DNA of 64,000 nucleotides, from NCBI GenBank assembly GCA_002083825.1, contig DAZV01000026.1, positions 186,001 through 250,000 of the forward strand. The letters are read 5' to 3'. This DNA is from Candidatus Sericytochromatia bacterium S15B-MN24 CBMW_12. GTDB lineage: Bacteria > Cyanobacteriota > Sericytochromatia > S15B-MN24 > UBA4093. This document shows positions 1-8,099 of this stretch, piece after piece. The notes beneath the pieces were generated by a model. The model was not told the DNA's origin and did not search any database. It was given only the letters and a program-made list of their open reading frames with translations. Position 1 is the first letter of the stretch. Each line of letters opens with the position of its first letter. A program made the position numbers and the translations under genes.

Positions 1-1044
1 GAGCTTGGCGCTGCGCAGGGCCTCCCGGACCTCGGAGGCGTTGCGATAGCGATCCTCGACCTTGAGAGAGAGCATCCGGCTCAGGATCGCCTGCAGCTCC
101 GGCGAACAGGTATTCTCCGGGAAGAGGAACGTCCCGCTCCGGGCCTCGTATAGCCCCAGCGGATGAGCGTTGCTCAGGAGATTCAGGACGCTGGTGGCCA
201 GCCCGAAGAGATCGCTCGACGGATAGGAAACCATCCCCATCAGCACCTCGGGCGCCGCGAATCCCTTCGTCCAGATGGCCGTGAACTCCCGTTGGGGGCC
301 CATGTCCACTTTCTCGTCGAGCTTGCGGGTCCGCCACTGCGTGGCGTTGCCGAAGTCGAGCAGGTAGTAGCGCCCGTCCATGCCCTTCATGAAGTTGGCA
401 GGCTTGATGTCCCGGTGGATGATCGGAGGCGTATGGCCCCCCAGGTACTCGAAGATATCTAGCGCCTGGCTGAAGAAGTCCAAAGCGTCAGGCTCCGAGA
501 ACTTGCCGCGCTCGCGAAGCAGCGTCGAGACCGTAAGCCCATCGACCCGCTCGATGACCAAGTAGAGGGCGCCGTCCAGCTCGAAGGCCTCGTGGAAGCC
601 CGGGATCCCGGGGTGGTGAAGGGTGCTCAGGATTTCGCCCTCGCGCTTGAACAGCTCCCGGTTCTTGGCGTTCACCTGTCGCTTGTGCTGAAGCTGCTTC
701 ATGACCAGCCGCTTCTGGGTCTGCGTGTCGGTGACGGCGTAGATGGTGCCGAAACCACCGCGCTTCACCAGCAGATCCTCGATGAGGTAACGGCCGTTGA
801 CCATGTCGCCGCCCTTGAAGGTCTGCTCGGTGGTCTTGCCGCAGTAGGTGCAGTTCTCGGATCCACTGAGGACAGGCTTCTGGCAGTATGCACAGCGGAA
901 GATCATCGGCTGGGGCACCGCCTTGACCCCCGGAACCTGGGCGGGATCGACGCCGTTCTTGAACTTGTCTGGGTTGGACTTGACGTAGTTCTCGATGTGC
1001 TTGGCCAGGTCGTTCAAGTTGGGGTTCGAACTGGGGTTCTGCAT
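1..1044 (-). CDS. Zinc-ribbon Ser/Thr protein kinase (C-terminus cut by window edge)
   Basis: Eukaryotic-type Ser/Thr kinase predicted to phosphorylate cytosolic proteins; no membrane segment is visible. Seen: a zinc ribbon (CAYC at residues 51-54, CTYC at 65-68), then the kinase domain from about residue 85 with a glycine-rich loop (RGGFGTIY), the ATP lysine in VMKQL, catalytic loop HRDIKPAN near 209-216, DFG and an APE-type motif. All catalytic residues are present. The ATG at 1044 is preceded by AAGGAG. The last readable residues, EVREALRSAKL, align with the final residues of the neighbouring paralogue (EVREALRTAGLI), so probably only one or two codons are missing. It lies 76 bp downstream of that paralogue on the same strand, so the pair looks like a tandem duplication and may be co-transcribed. 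The substrate is unknown. Confidence 0.9.
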   Translation of the reverse strand, partial: MQNPSSNPNLNDLAKHIENYVKSNPDKFKNGVDPAQVPGVKAVPQPMIFRCAYCQKPVLSGSENCTYCGKTTEQTFKGGDMVNGRYLIEDLLVKRGGFGTIYAVTDTQTQKRLVMKQLQHKRQVNAKNRELFKREGEILSTLHHPGIPGFHEAFELDGALYLVIERVDGLTVSTLLRERGKFSEPDALDFFSQALDIFEYLGGHTPPIIHRDIKPANFMKGMDGRYYLLDFGNATQWRTRKLDEKVDMGPQREFTAIWTKGFAAPEVLMGMVSYPSSDLFGLATSVLNLLSNAHPLGLYEARSGTFLFPENTCSPELQAILSRMLSLKVEDRYRNASEVREALRSAKL

Positions 1045-1119
1045 GAGAAGACTCCTTCTTAAAGCAATAAGCGGAGCTATGAGCGTTGCTTCAGGACAGC
1101 GTGAGAGGGAAATCAGCCG

Positions 1120-2133
1120 CTAAATCAAGCCGGCGGTGCGGAGCGCCTCGCGGACCTCGGCGGCACTCTGGAAACGATCCTGGACCGGAAGGGCGACCAT
1201 CCGGTTCAGGATCGTCCTGAAGGCGGGTGAGCAAACCTTTTCGGAGAAGAGGAAGATGCCCTTTCGGGCTTCGTAGAGGCCCAGGGGATGGCTGTTGGTC
1301 ATCAGGTAGATGAGGCTCAGGCCAAGGCTGAAGAGGTCGGTGGCAGGATAGGTGACCTCGCCCAGGAGGATTTCAGGCGCCGCCAACCCCTTGCTCCAGA
1401 TGCGGGTGCGCTCGCGCTCGGGGCCCTCGACGCCGCGGCCGCGCCCGGGCGTGGTGTTGTAGGAGGTGGCGTTGCCGAAATCGACCAGGTAGACGCGCCC
1501 ATCGAGCGTTCTCACGAGGTTGGCCGGCTTGATGTCGCGGTGGATGACGGGCGGATTGAGGCCATGCAGGTATTCCAGGGCATCGAGCACCTGCGGCAGG
1601 AAGCCGAGCACCTCGGCCTCGGTCATGGGCCCGACCTCCCGCTGATGCATGCTCAGAGGATTGCCCTCGATGAGCTCCATGACCAGGTAATGGGAGCCGT
1701 TCTCGGTGAAGGAGTCGTGGAAGCGCGGCACGCGAGGATGCCTGATCATGCTGAGGATCGTGCCCTCGCGCGTGAAGAGTTCGATATCCTTGGGCTTGAG
1801 ACCCGCGCCCTTGATGAGTTGCTTGAGGGAATACCGCTCTCGGGTCCGGGTATCGACCGCGTCGTAGACCCTGCCGAACCCGCCGTGCTGCACCATGAGC
1901 TCCAGGATGGCGTAGCGGCCATGGAGCACCTCGCCGGCCTTGTGGACGGAATCGAGAAGCTTGCTGCACTTCGGGCAGAAGGGGGTTTCGGCGCCCACCG
2001 TTTCCCCGCAGTAAGGACAGCCGAGCGACGTCCCAGCCGCCGGATCGGGTTTCTTCAAGTTGGGGTTCAGCTTCAGGAGATCGCTGAAGTCGACCGAGGC
2101 GGATGGGCGTTCGGGCTGCTGAGGGGACGGCAT
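1120..2133 (-). CDS. Zinc-ribbon Ser/Thr protein kinase, paralogue of the adjacent gene
   Basis: Second short soluble Hanks-type kinase with the same architecture: an N-terminal zinc ribbon (CPYC then CPKC), followed by a kinase domain with GGFGRVY loop, SLKQL lysine, HRDIKPAN, VDFGNA and APE motifs, ending in EVREALRTAGLI. The ATG at 2133 was chosen because AAAGGAGG lies five bases upstream; an in-frame ATG at 2160 would add nine residues and has no comparable ribosome site. About 337 residues. Zinc ribbons on bacterial kinases are usually taken as regulatory or protein-binding modules; the function here is unknown. It is the upstream member of a two-kinase array on the minus strand. Confidence 0.9.
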   Translation of the reverse strand: MPSPQQPERPSASVDFSDLLKLNPNLKKPDPAAGTSLGCPYCGETVGAETPFCPKCSKLLDSVHKAGEVLHGRYAILELMVQHGGFGRVYDAVDTRTRERYSLKQLIKGAGLKPKDIELFTREGTILSMIRHPRVPRFHDSFTENGSHYLVMELIEGNPLSMHQREVGPMTEAEVLGFLPQVLDALEYLHGLNPPVIHRDIKPANLVRTLDGRVYLVDFGNATSYNTTPGRGRGVEGPERERTRIWSKGLAAPEILLGEVTYPATDLFSLGLSLIYLMTNSHPLGLYEARKGIFLFSEKVCSPAFRTILNRMVALPVQDRFQSAAEVREALRTAGLI

Positions 2134-2162
2134 GAGGGCCTCCTTTCGCCAGTCGGACAATG

Positions 2163-2203
2163 GGTTACTTCATATAACTTCATAAAAAAACATAACATAT
2201 GCT
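2163..2203 (-). promoter_or_regulatory. AT-rich promoter-like tract upstream of the kinase pair
   Basis: A 40-base AT-rich stretch in otherwise GC-rich DNA, just upstream of the kinase starts on the minus strand. Read on that strand it has a run of T, TTATAT as a possible -10, and a near direct repeat of ATGAAGT. No clean -35 box was seen, so this is a composition-based call. Confidence 0.35.
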
Positions 2204-2573
2204 TCCTTGCCTGGCAATGCCCTCCGGCGCCCGGGAAAGCCCATGCCGAAAAGCCTGTGATCATGCGCTCGGACTGCCAGGTAAGCGGCCGAGCGAGGCC
2301 CCTCAAGCCGACAGGTCTGCTGTGAGAGCCCTCACACCGACCCAGGGATGGTCGTGTTACAAACAGGTCATCAGCCAGGACGCGGTTCCACCATCCTCGA
2401 GTCAACCCGCCCCGGACGCTGGACTCACGCCGCTTCATCCTCTCGATCCCTTGCTATCAACCTCTCGCTGAAAGTTGCCGGACGCCGCAGCTGGAACGGG
2501 CCCCTTCGGGAATCCCTCGGGAATCCCACCGGAGCCGCGTCGCACCGCGTTGCATTGGGAGAGAGGAATCGCC
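2204..2573. other. Intergenic region between kinase pair and lipoprotein gene
   Basis: This stretch separates divergently transcribed genes. No convincing coding sequence was found. It contains a short imperfect tandem repeat of TCGGGAATCCC near 2507-2530 and must hold the promoter of the downstream lipoprotein gene, but I could not pick the boxes. Confidence 0.4.
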
Positions 2574-3746
2574 ATGAAAGTCAAAACTTGGATCAAGACG
2601 TTGGTAGGATTCGGAGTCGCGGCGTCACTGAGCGTCAGCTGCGCAACCAAGCCTGTGGGGGCTCCTCAGGCTCCCGAAAAACCCGCGCTCATTCCTGCCG
2701 ACACTTTCGGCGGCACCCCACCCATGCAGCCGCCTCTGGAAGAGCCTCCCATGCCCATTCCCCTCGAGCCGATCCCCGCGCCGATCCTGCGCAACCCCTA
2801 CGTCGTCGCTTTCACCGCGTCCTCTTGCTTCCAGGGGAACCTCTTCCTCTACGACGACCGCATCAAGGATGTCTACATCCTCAACGGCGCCGTGGCGGGC
2901 CTCTTCCCGCCCACCTGGGGCGGGAACATCTTCCTCACCGAGCTGAACCCTCAGCTCTTCAACGATAACAAGATTCTGTTCGAGTTCCTGGGCCACATCT
3001 ACTACTACGACATGCTCACCGAGGAGCGCGTCGAGGTCGCCTTCGACGGCTGGTGCGGGCCGGGCGGCGCCCGACCCTCGGTCTCCGAAACCGGACTCCT
3101 GCTCTACAAGGACAAGCTCGGCAACCTCGTCCTCAAACCCATCGACGGCATCTACCTGACCAAGAGCCGCGTCATCACCAAGGTCGCCGCCGAAATCGAG
3201 TTCAACAACTACGAGCCTTTCGCCCCCTACCTCGGAGTCTACGACTTCACCCACTTCCACGTCTGCTCGACCCTTCTCGACGCCCAGATCAGCGCCGACG
3301 GAAACTGGGTGGTGGTCAACATCAAGGGCAAGCTGTACCTCTACGACGTCGTCAACCCTCAGCTCTTCCAGATCTTGCCCCTGGACGCCATTTCGCTGGC
3401 CGGCGGACCCGGCAACATCGGGCACGTCGCCATCAACGAGGATGGCAGCCTGATCGCCTTCACCGTCTTCAGTGGCTACTCCGAGCGACTGCTCATCCTC
3501 GATCGGGTCACCGGCCTCATCGATACCGCTCCCTATGCCAACCTGGGCAATATCGGCTCCGTCGTCGACCCCATCTCCGACCCGTACTTCGCCGGAGGCT
3601 GGCTTTACTTCAACATTCTCACCCCGGGCGGCTACCGCGTCTGGCGCTACGATCCCGAAACCGAACTGCTCACCGGCCTCGTCATCCTCAACAACGCCCT
3701 GGGCGAACTGGGCTCGGACGTGACGATCTCGGATCCGCTACTGTAG
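2574..3746 (+). CDS. Lipoprotein with TolB/WD40-like beta-propeller
   Basis: Predicted exported lipoprotein of 390 residues. The start ATG is preceded by GGGAGAGAGG. The N-terminus is a signal peptide (MKVKTWIKTLVGFGVAASLS) ending at a cysteine in SVSC, followed by a proline-rich linker to about residue 60. The rest shows repeating short strands such as ISADGNWVVVNIKGKLYLYD, INEDGSLIAFTVF and GGYRVWRYDPETELLTG, typical of TolB/WD40-type propeller blades. These usually bind partners rather than catalyse. A strong hairpin follows the stop. It is separated from the next lipoprotein by about 240 bp and may be a single-gene unit. No enzyme motif was seen; the specific role is unknown. Confidence 0.75.
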   Translation: MKVKTWIKTLVGFGVAASLSVSCATKPVGAPQAPEKPALIPADTFGGTPPMQPPLEEPPMPIPLEPIPAPILRNPYVVAFTASSCFQGNLFLYDDRIKDVYILNGAVAGLFPPTWGGNIFLTELNPQLFNDNKILFEFLGHIYYYDMLTEERVEVAFDGWCGPGGARPSVSETGLLLYKDKLGNLVLKPIDGIYLTKSRVITKVAAEIEFNNYEPFAPYLGVYDFTHFHVCSTLLDAQISADGNWVVVNIKGKLYLYDVVNPQLFQILPLDAISLAGGPGNIGHVAINEDGSLIAFTVFSGYSERLLILDRVTGLIDTAPYANLGNIGSVVDPISDPYFAGGWLYFNILTPGGYRVWRYDPETELLTGLVILNNALGELGSDVTISDPLL

Positions 3747-3764
3747 AGGGTCTCTCCCCGGGGG

Positions 3765-3788
3765 CGGCAAGGGCGAATGCCCTTGCCG
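3765..3788 (+). terminator. Hairpin terminator after propeller lipoprotein
   Basis: Perfect 10-bp stem CGGCAAGGGC / GCCCTTGCCG with a GAAT loop, starting 19 bases after the stop codon. The following sequence is pyrimidine-rich but lacks a true T run. Confidence 0.65.
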
Positions 3789-3983
3789 TCTTCGCCTTGG
3801 TCAAGCCTTTTCAAGCCGCGAGGAAAGCGCTATAAGGGTAGGCTAAGGAGTGACATTGTCGTCATCTCTGCGTAATCGTTTCTTCGCGCCATCGCCATCG
3901 AAGCGCTCCGGTTAAGGGGTATACGGGGGTAGCCCTCTCCGCCACCGCTGCTAAGTCCTGCCCTCGCCAGTAAAGGATCCGAC

Positions 3984-5072
3984 ATGACGTCAATCTTCCG
4001 CCCTACTTTTCATTCATTCCTCGCTCTGGGCATGCTGCTTCCCCTCCTGGTCGGATGTCAGAAAGCCGAAGAGCAAGCGGTTTCCGACGCGGAGCGGGCT
4101 CCCGCCGCTCCCGCGGCACAAGCCGCGACCATGCCGACCAAGGTCGATTACCGGGCTGCCAACGAACTGGGCCGCGTGCCGGTGCTCGAGTACCACCGCT
4201 TCGGACCGGTCGAAGAGCGCTGGACCCGGACTTACGACAACTTCCGGCGGGACCTGGAATGGCTCTACAACAACGACTACGTTCTGGTAAACGCTTCGGA
4301 CTTCGCGGCGGGCAAGATGAACGTCCCCGCGGGGAAGAAGCCGACGATCCTGACGTTCGATGATTCGACCGAGGGGCAGTTCAGGTATCAGCACGAGGCC
4401 GACGGCTCGGTGAAGCGCGATGCCAAGGGTCAGCCCGTGCTGGATCCGAACTGCGCGATCGCCATGATGGACGCCTTCCACGCCAAGCATCCCGACTTCG
4501 GCCGAGCGAGCACCTTCTACGTCCTCCCCGAGGCCTTCGAACAGACCAAGGAATCCTCCGAGAAGCTCAAGTACCTGGCCGCCACCGGCCGGGAAATCGG
4601 TTCGCATACCTTCAACCACGCCAACCTGAGCAAGCTCCAGCCCGCTCAGATCCGGGAGAATTTGGCCAAAGCCCAGGCGGAAGTGGCGAAGGAACTCGGC
4701 GCGAGCTTCGAGTTCCAGACCTTGGCCTTGCCGTACGGGATCTTCCCCAAGTCCGACGAGGGCTACCAAGCGGTCATCAAGGGCGCCGCCCTGGGCCAGA
4801 ACTACCACCACCGCGTGGTCATGCTGGTGGGAGCGGATCCGGCGCCCTCGCCCTTCGACCGGAAATACAATTCCGCCAAGGTCCCTCGCATCCAGGCCAT
4901 CGACGACGAGTGGACTCGCCATTTCGCCCGCAAGCCGGGTGCCACCGCGCGAAACGAGGAGCGATTCAAGCCTTTCGTTAGCGATGGCGATCCCGGCAAG
5001 GTGACCTTCCCCAGCAAGCTCAAGGAACGGCTTGGAGCGGCGTTTGCCGCCCAGGCGAACGCTATCGATTAG
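3984..5072 (+). CDS. Polysaccharide deacetylase (NodB-type) lipoprotein
   Basis: Predicted cell-envelope carbohydrate esterase (CE4/NodB family) that removes acetyl groups from a glycan such as peptidoglycan or exopolysaccharide. Seen: signal peptide with lipobox LLVGC, then the NodB motifs TFDDSTEG (metal-binding and catalytic aspartates), EIGSHTFNHANL (metal-binding histidines) and ALPYGIFP. About 362 residues. AAAGGA lies six bases before the ATG. The next gene, a LysM/DUF4015 lipoprotein, starts 17 bp downstream, so the two are probably one transcript, which supports a role in cell-wall glycan processing. The exact substrate cannot be told from the sequence. Confidence 0.85.
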   Translation: MTSIFRPTFHSFLALGMLLPLLVGCQKAEEQAVSDAERAPAAPAAQAATMPTKVDYRAANELGRVPVLEYHRFGPVEERWTRTYDNFRRDLEWLYNNDYVLVNASDFAAGKMNVPAGKKPTILTFDDSTEGQFRYQHEADGSVKRDAKGQPVLDPNCAIAMMDAFHAKHPDFGRASTFYVLPEAFEQTKESSEKLKYLAATGREIGSHTFNHANLSKLQPAQIRENLAKAQAEVAKELGASFEFQTLALPYGIFPKSDEGYQAVIKGAALGQNYHHRVVMLVGADPAPSPFDRKYNSAKVPRIQAIDDEWTRHFARKPGATARNEERFKPFVSDGDPGKVTFPSKLKERLGAAFAAQANAID

Positions 5073-5089
5073 AAACGAGAAAACGGATA

Positions 5090-6571
5090 ATGCAACCCAA
5101 AGCGTGCCTGGCACTCGCCTTGAGCGCCTCGCTCCTCGGAACCCTGATCGGATGTCAGTCGGCGCCTCCCAAGCCTGAAAAGGGGGTGGCGACTCAAGGT
5201 GGTGAGCTTTCGGTTACCGAGCCCATCCCTTCACCGACGCCCTCTTACTCCCCGGAGTTTCATCCGGGGTTCGGCGCGAAGCTGCCGGCGGGCGGGACGT
5301 TCCAGGCGGGGAAGATCCGTCATTCCATCCAGAAGGGCCAGTCGACGGCTTTCCTGGCGGATAGCTACCTGACGTACACGGACTACTACACCCGGTCGGG
5401 CCTGAAGAAGGCGCTGGTAAAGCACAACCATCTGGCGAACGAGGTGCTCTCCATCGGGCAGGTGCTCGAGATCCCCGGAGTTCGCCAGGCGCCGCTCAAG
5501 GCCGTGCGAGTGAAGCGCGACAAGACCTTCGACGCGCGCGGGATCTACGTCACCCAGACGTCGGCTGCAACCGAGCGGATCTTCACCCTGGTCAAGGAGC
5601 TGAAGCCGCTGGGGCTGAACACGGTGGTCTTCGATATCAAGGACATGGACGGGATGGTGGCCTACAAGACCGACGTCCCCCTAGCCGTATCGACCGGGGC
5701 GCGTCGCGGGACCATCCGGGACATGGGCAAGCTGATCAGCATGTTGCACGACCAGGGCATCCACGTGGTGGCTCGCCAGGTCCTCTTTCATGACAAGTGG
5801 CTCGCTCAAAAGCAGCCGCGTCTCGCGCTGCAAGCCAAGAAGGGCGGAGCGTGGCGGGAGAAGGGGCGCCTGGTCTGGTTGGACCCCAACAATCGGGAGG
5901 TCCAGGATTATAACCTGGCGATCGCCCGCGAACTCGCCGACCTCGGAGTCGATGAGATCCAGTTCGACTACGTGCGCTTCCCAGCCATGGGGGACACTCA
6001 GAACATCGCCTACTCGTTCGACCGCGCGAAAGTCCGCAAGGACGAGATCATCACGGGCTTCATGAAGCGTGCCTACGAGGAGCTGAAGGCCAAGGACGTG
6101 CTGGTCTCGATCGATCTCTTCGGGATCGTCGCCTGGGACGAGGGCGTGGACGTCAAGATCACCGGTCAGCGCATGGAGGACCTGGGCAAGTACGCCGACA
6201 TCATCAGCCCCATGGTCTATCCTTCGCACTTCTACCCCCCCTTCGACGGCTTCAAGTACCCCGCCTGGGAACCTTATCACTTCGTGAACCAGGGCGTCCT
6301 CCGGACCGCCAGGAAGGCAGCAGGAACGGGAGTCGTGATTCGGCCGTGGCTCCAGGCCTTCCCCTTCATGGTCAAGAGCCGCTTCAACGCCGACTACGTG
6401 GCCACTCAGATCAAGGCCTCCTATGACGCGGGGGGCGTCGGCTGGCTGCTCTGGGATGCCCAGAACCAGTACGACGTGGGCCGCCAGGGCATGGCCCGCT
6501 GGAACACGATCAAGGCGACGCTGCCCGATGCGAGCGCGTCACTCGCCCCGGCGGCCACCGCCAGCCCCTAG
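5090..6571 (+). CDS. Lipoprotein with LysM-like module and DUF4015 glycosidase-like domain
   Basis: Exported lipoprotein of 493 residues. Signal peptide ends at lipobox LIGC. A LysM-like segment follows at about residues 75-125 (HSIQKGQSTAFLADSYL ... VLSIGQVLEIPG), expected to bind peptidoglycan. Residues about 145-470 match DUF4015, a TIM-barrel glycoside-hydrolase-like family: VVFDIKDMDGMVAYKTD, VWLDPNNREVQDYNLAIA, GVDEIQFDYVRFP and DIISPMVYPSHFYP. The acidic residues in FDIKD and IQFDYVRFP are candidate catalytic positions by family analogy. Second gene of an apparent pair with the deacetylase; the pairing suggests joint glycan remodelling at the wall. Activity of this family is poorly defined, so hydrolase function is inferred. 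Confidence 0.82.
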   Translation: MQPKACLALALSASLLGTLIGCQSAPPKPEKGVATQGGELSVTEPIPSPTPSYSPEFHPGFGAKLPAGGTFQAGKIRHSIQKGQSTAFLADSYLTYTDYYTRSGLKKALVKHNHLANEVLSIGQVLEIPGVRQAPLKAVRVKRDKTFDARGIYVTQTSAATERIFTLVKELKPLGLNTVVFDIKDMDGMVAYKTDVPLAVSTGARRGTIRDMGKLISMLHDQGIHVVARQVLFHDKWLAQKQPRLALQAKKGGAWREKGRLVWLDPNNREVQDYNLAIARELADLGVDEIQFDYVRFPAMGDTQNIAYSFDRAKVRKDEIITGFMKRAYEELKAKDVLVSIDLFGIVAWDEGVDVKITGQRMEDLGKYADIISPMVYPSHFYPPFDGFKYPAWEPYHFVNQGVLRTARKAAGTGVVIRPWLQAFPFMVKSRFNADYVATQIKASYDAGGVGWLLWDAQNQYDVGRQGMARWNTIKATLPDASASLAPAATASP

Positions 6572-6891
6572 CAGGCGGGCAGGTCATACCAGCGCAGGCA
6601 GGGACGCATGCGCTGGAACGACCTGCCGTCCTGGCCGCTCATCGGGTGCGGTCACGATAGTTTGCCGTGCAGGAAGCGGAAAACACGGGTATAGGACATC
6701 TCGGTCCTATCGAAATAACGTCTCGATGGGGCAGCGAGAGCGGGAAATTGGTCCCGTTGAGTGGGACTCAGCGCGATCTCTAGCTATTCAACAGCCGCAG
6801 GCGCTATGTACCGCAGGCGCCATACTACACCGCAGGTGCTAAGCAACAGCCGCAGGCGCTGCAGCAGCGCAGGCGCTAGCGGAGAGGCTCA
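6572..6891. other. Intergenic region with hairpins and a short repeat array
   Basis: About 320 bp without a gene. A two-part hairpin pairs GGCAGGTC (6578-6585) with GACCTGCC (6620-6627), and inside it CCAGCGCA (6589-6596) with TGCGCTGG (6609-6616). A second hairpin pairs ATAGGAC (6691-6697) with GTCCTAT (6704-6710). A third possible stem, GTCCC/GGGAC, lies near 6753-6770. Then comes the CCGCAGGCGCT array. The first hairpin could end the upstream transcript although no T run follows. A structured RNA is possible but unproven. Confidence 0.5.
6795..6877 (+). repeat. Five-copy CCGCAGGCGCT repeat array
   Basis: Five copies of CCGCAGGCGCT or one-base variants start at 6795, 6811, 6830, 6850 and 6867, spaced 16-20 bp apart, ending just before the ribosome site of the DUF2225 gene. 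Related sequence CCGCTGGCGCT occurs at 20966-20976. The role is unknown. Confidence 0.7.
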
Positions 6892-8055
6892 ATGTCCGAT
6901 ATTCAGCTGGTTGCTCGCGAGCTCACCTGTCCCGCGTGCGAATCGTCTTTCGTTCTGCATACGCCGAAGAGTCGAGCCTACCAGCTCGCTCGGCGGGACG
7001 CGGACTTCTGCCCTCATTACGAGGGCCTCAATCCCCTGTTCTACCAGGTATGGGTCTGCCCACGCTGCTCGTTTGCCGCCTACAAGGAACACTGGGGGCC
7101 GCTCTCCGAGGTCGAGCGAGTCGGCATGAGGCAACTCAGCAGCGAGTCCACCGAAGGCCTGCGCTTCGACTTCTCCCAGCCTGAGCGGACGCTTTTCGCG
7201 GCCATTCTCAGCTACAAGCTCGCCTACCGCTTCTATTTGCGCCGCATGCCCACTTCCTACGATCACCTGGGGGGAGTGCAAATGCGGCTTGCCTGGCTCT
7301 GCCGGATCGGAAACGACCGCAAGCGGGAAATTCAACACCTGGGGGCCGCCATCGTTCACTTCGCCGAGGCCTTCGACCATGGTCGGAAGCTCTCGATGAG
7401 CGAAGGAAAGATTGCCTACCTGCTCGGTGAGCTGAACCGCCGGATCGGCAACGGCGAGGGCGCTGTGGATTGGTACATGCGCGCCATCAAGATGGATCCC
7501 GCCAAGGGCGAAGTGTATCGCATGAGCCGCGATCAGCTCTACGAGGCCAAGGAATCCATTCGCTTCTTCCAGCACTTGCAGATGGTGGAATTCCTGAAAC
7601 CGCTCCCCATCGAGCATGTCGCGGAGCTCGCGGCGCAGGTCAAGAGCCATCGCGTGGTTCCCGGCGGCAAGATTTGCAGCAAGGGAGAGCAGGCCACGAG
7701 CATGTTCATCATCGTGAAGGGGGCGGTCAGGATTCACCCGGGCGACGTGAGCGAGCCGCAGTTGGCCACCCTGACCGTCGGGCAGTACTTCGGAGAAGCA
7801 TGCCTACTGACCGGGCAGTTGCGCAACGCCACGGCCATCGCGGACCAGGCCGCCGAGGTCCTGGAAATCGATCGCGTGGCTTTCAAGACCGTTCTCGCCA
7901 GCAACTCCGAGATAGCCGCCGAACTTCGCCGCATGCTGAGCTTTCGGGCCGAGCAAATGGAGCGCTGGCGTGGCGAGGTCACCGGGGGAAAAACCGAGCC
8001 GAAGGGCCCGGATGGCTTCATGATGCGCCTGCTCAACTACTTCGACGTCCGCTGA
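6892..8055 (+). CDS. DUF2225 protein with C-terminal cyclic-nucleotide-binding domain
   Basis: Cytosolic 387-residue protein. Residues about 10-210 match DUF2225, with cysteine pairs CPAC and CPRC that would bind zinc, and a TPR-like helical part. Residues about 235-355 form a cNMP-binding domain (Crp/PKA type), including the phosphate-binding cassette YFGEACLLTGQLRNATAIA, where the glycine, glutamate and arginine expected to contact cAMP or cGMP are retained. No DNA-binding helix-turn-helix follows, so this is probably a ligand sensor acting through protein contacts, not a Crp-type regulator. GGAGAGG precedes the ATG. The gene is convergent with the phosphodiesterase-family gene downstream. 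Partners are unknown. Confidence 0.8.
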   Translation: MSDIQLVARELTCPACESSFVLHTPKSRAYQLARRDADFCPHYEGLNPLFYQVWVCPRCSFAAYKEHWGPLSEVERVGMRQLSSESTEGLRFDFSQPERTLFAAILSYKLAYRFYLRRMPTSYDHLGGVQMRLAWLCRIGNDRKREIQHLGAAIVHFAEAFDHGRKLSMSEGKIAYLLGELNRRIGNGEGAVDWYMRAIKMDPAKGEVYRMSRDQLYEAKESIRFFQHLQMVEFLKPLPIEHVAELAAQVKSHRVVPGGKICSKGEQATSMFIIVKGAVRIHPGDVSEPQLATLTVGQYFGEACLLTGQLRNATAIADQAAEVLEIDRVAFKTVLASNSEIAAELRRMLSFRAEQMERWRGEVTGGKTEPKGPDGFMMRLLNYFDVR

Positions 8056-8099
8056 GCGTTTTCCCGTGCGCTGCCTCCCTAGCGGGGGCTTGAGGCGGG

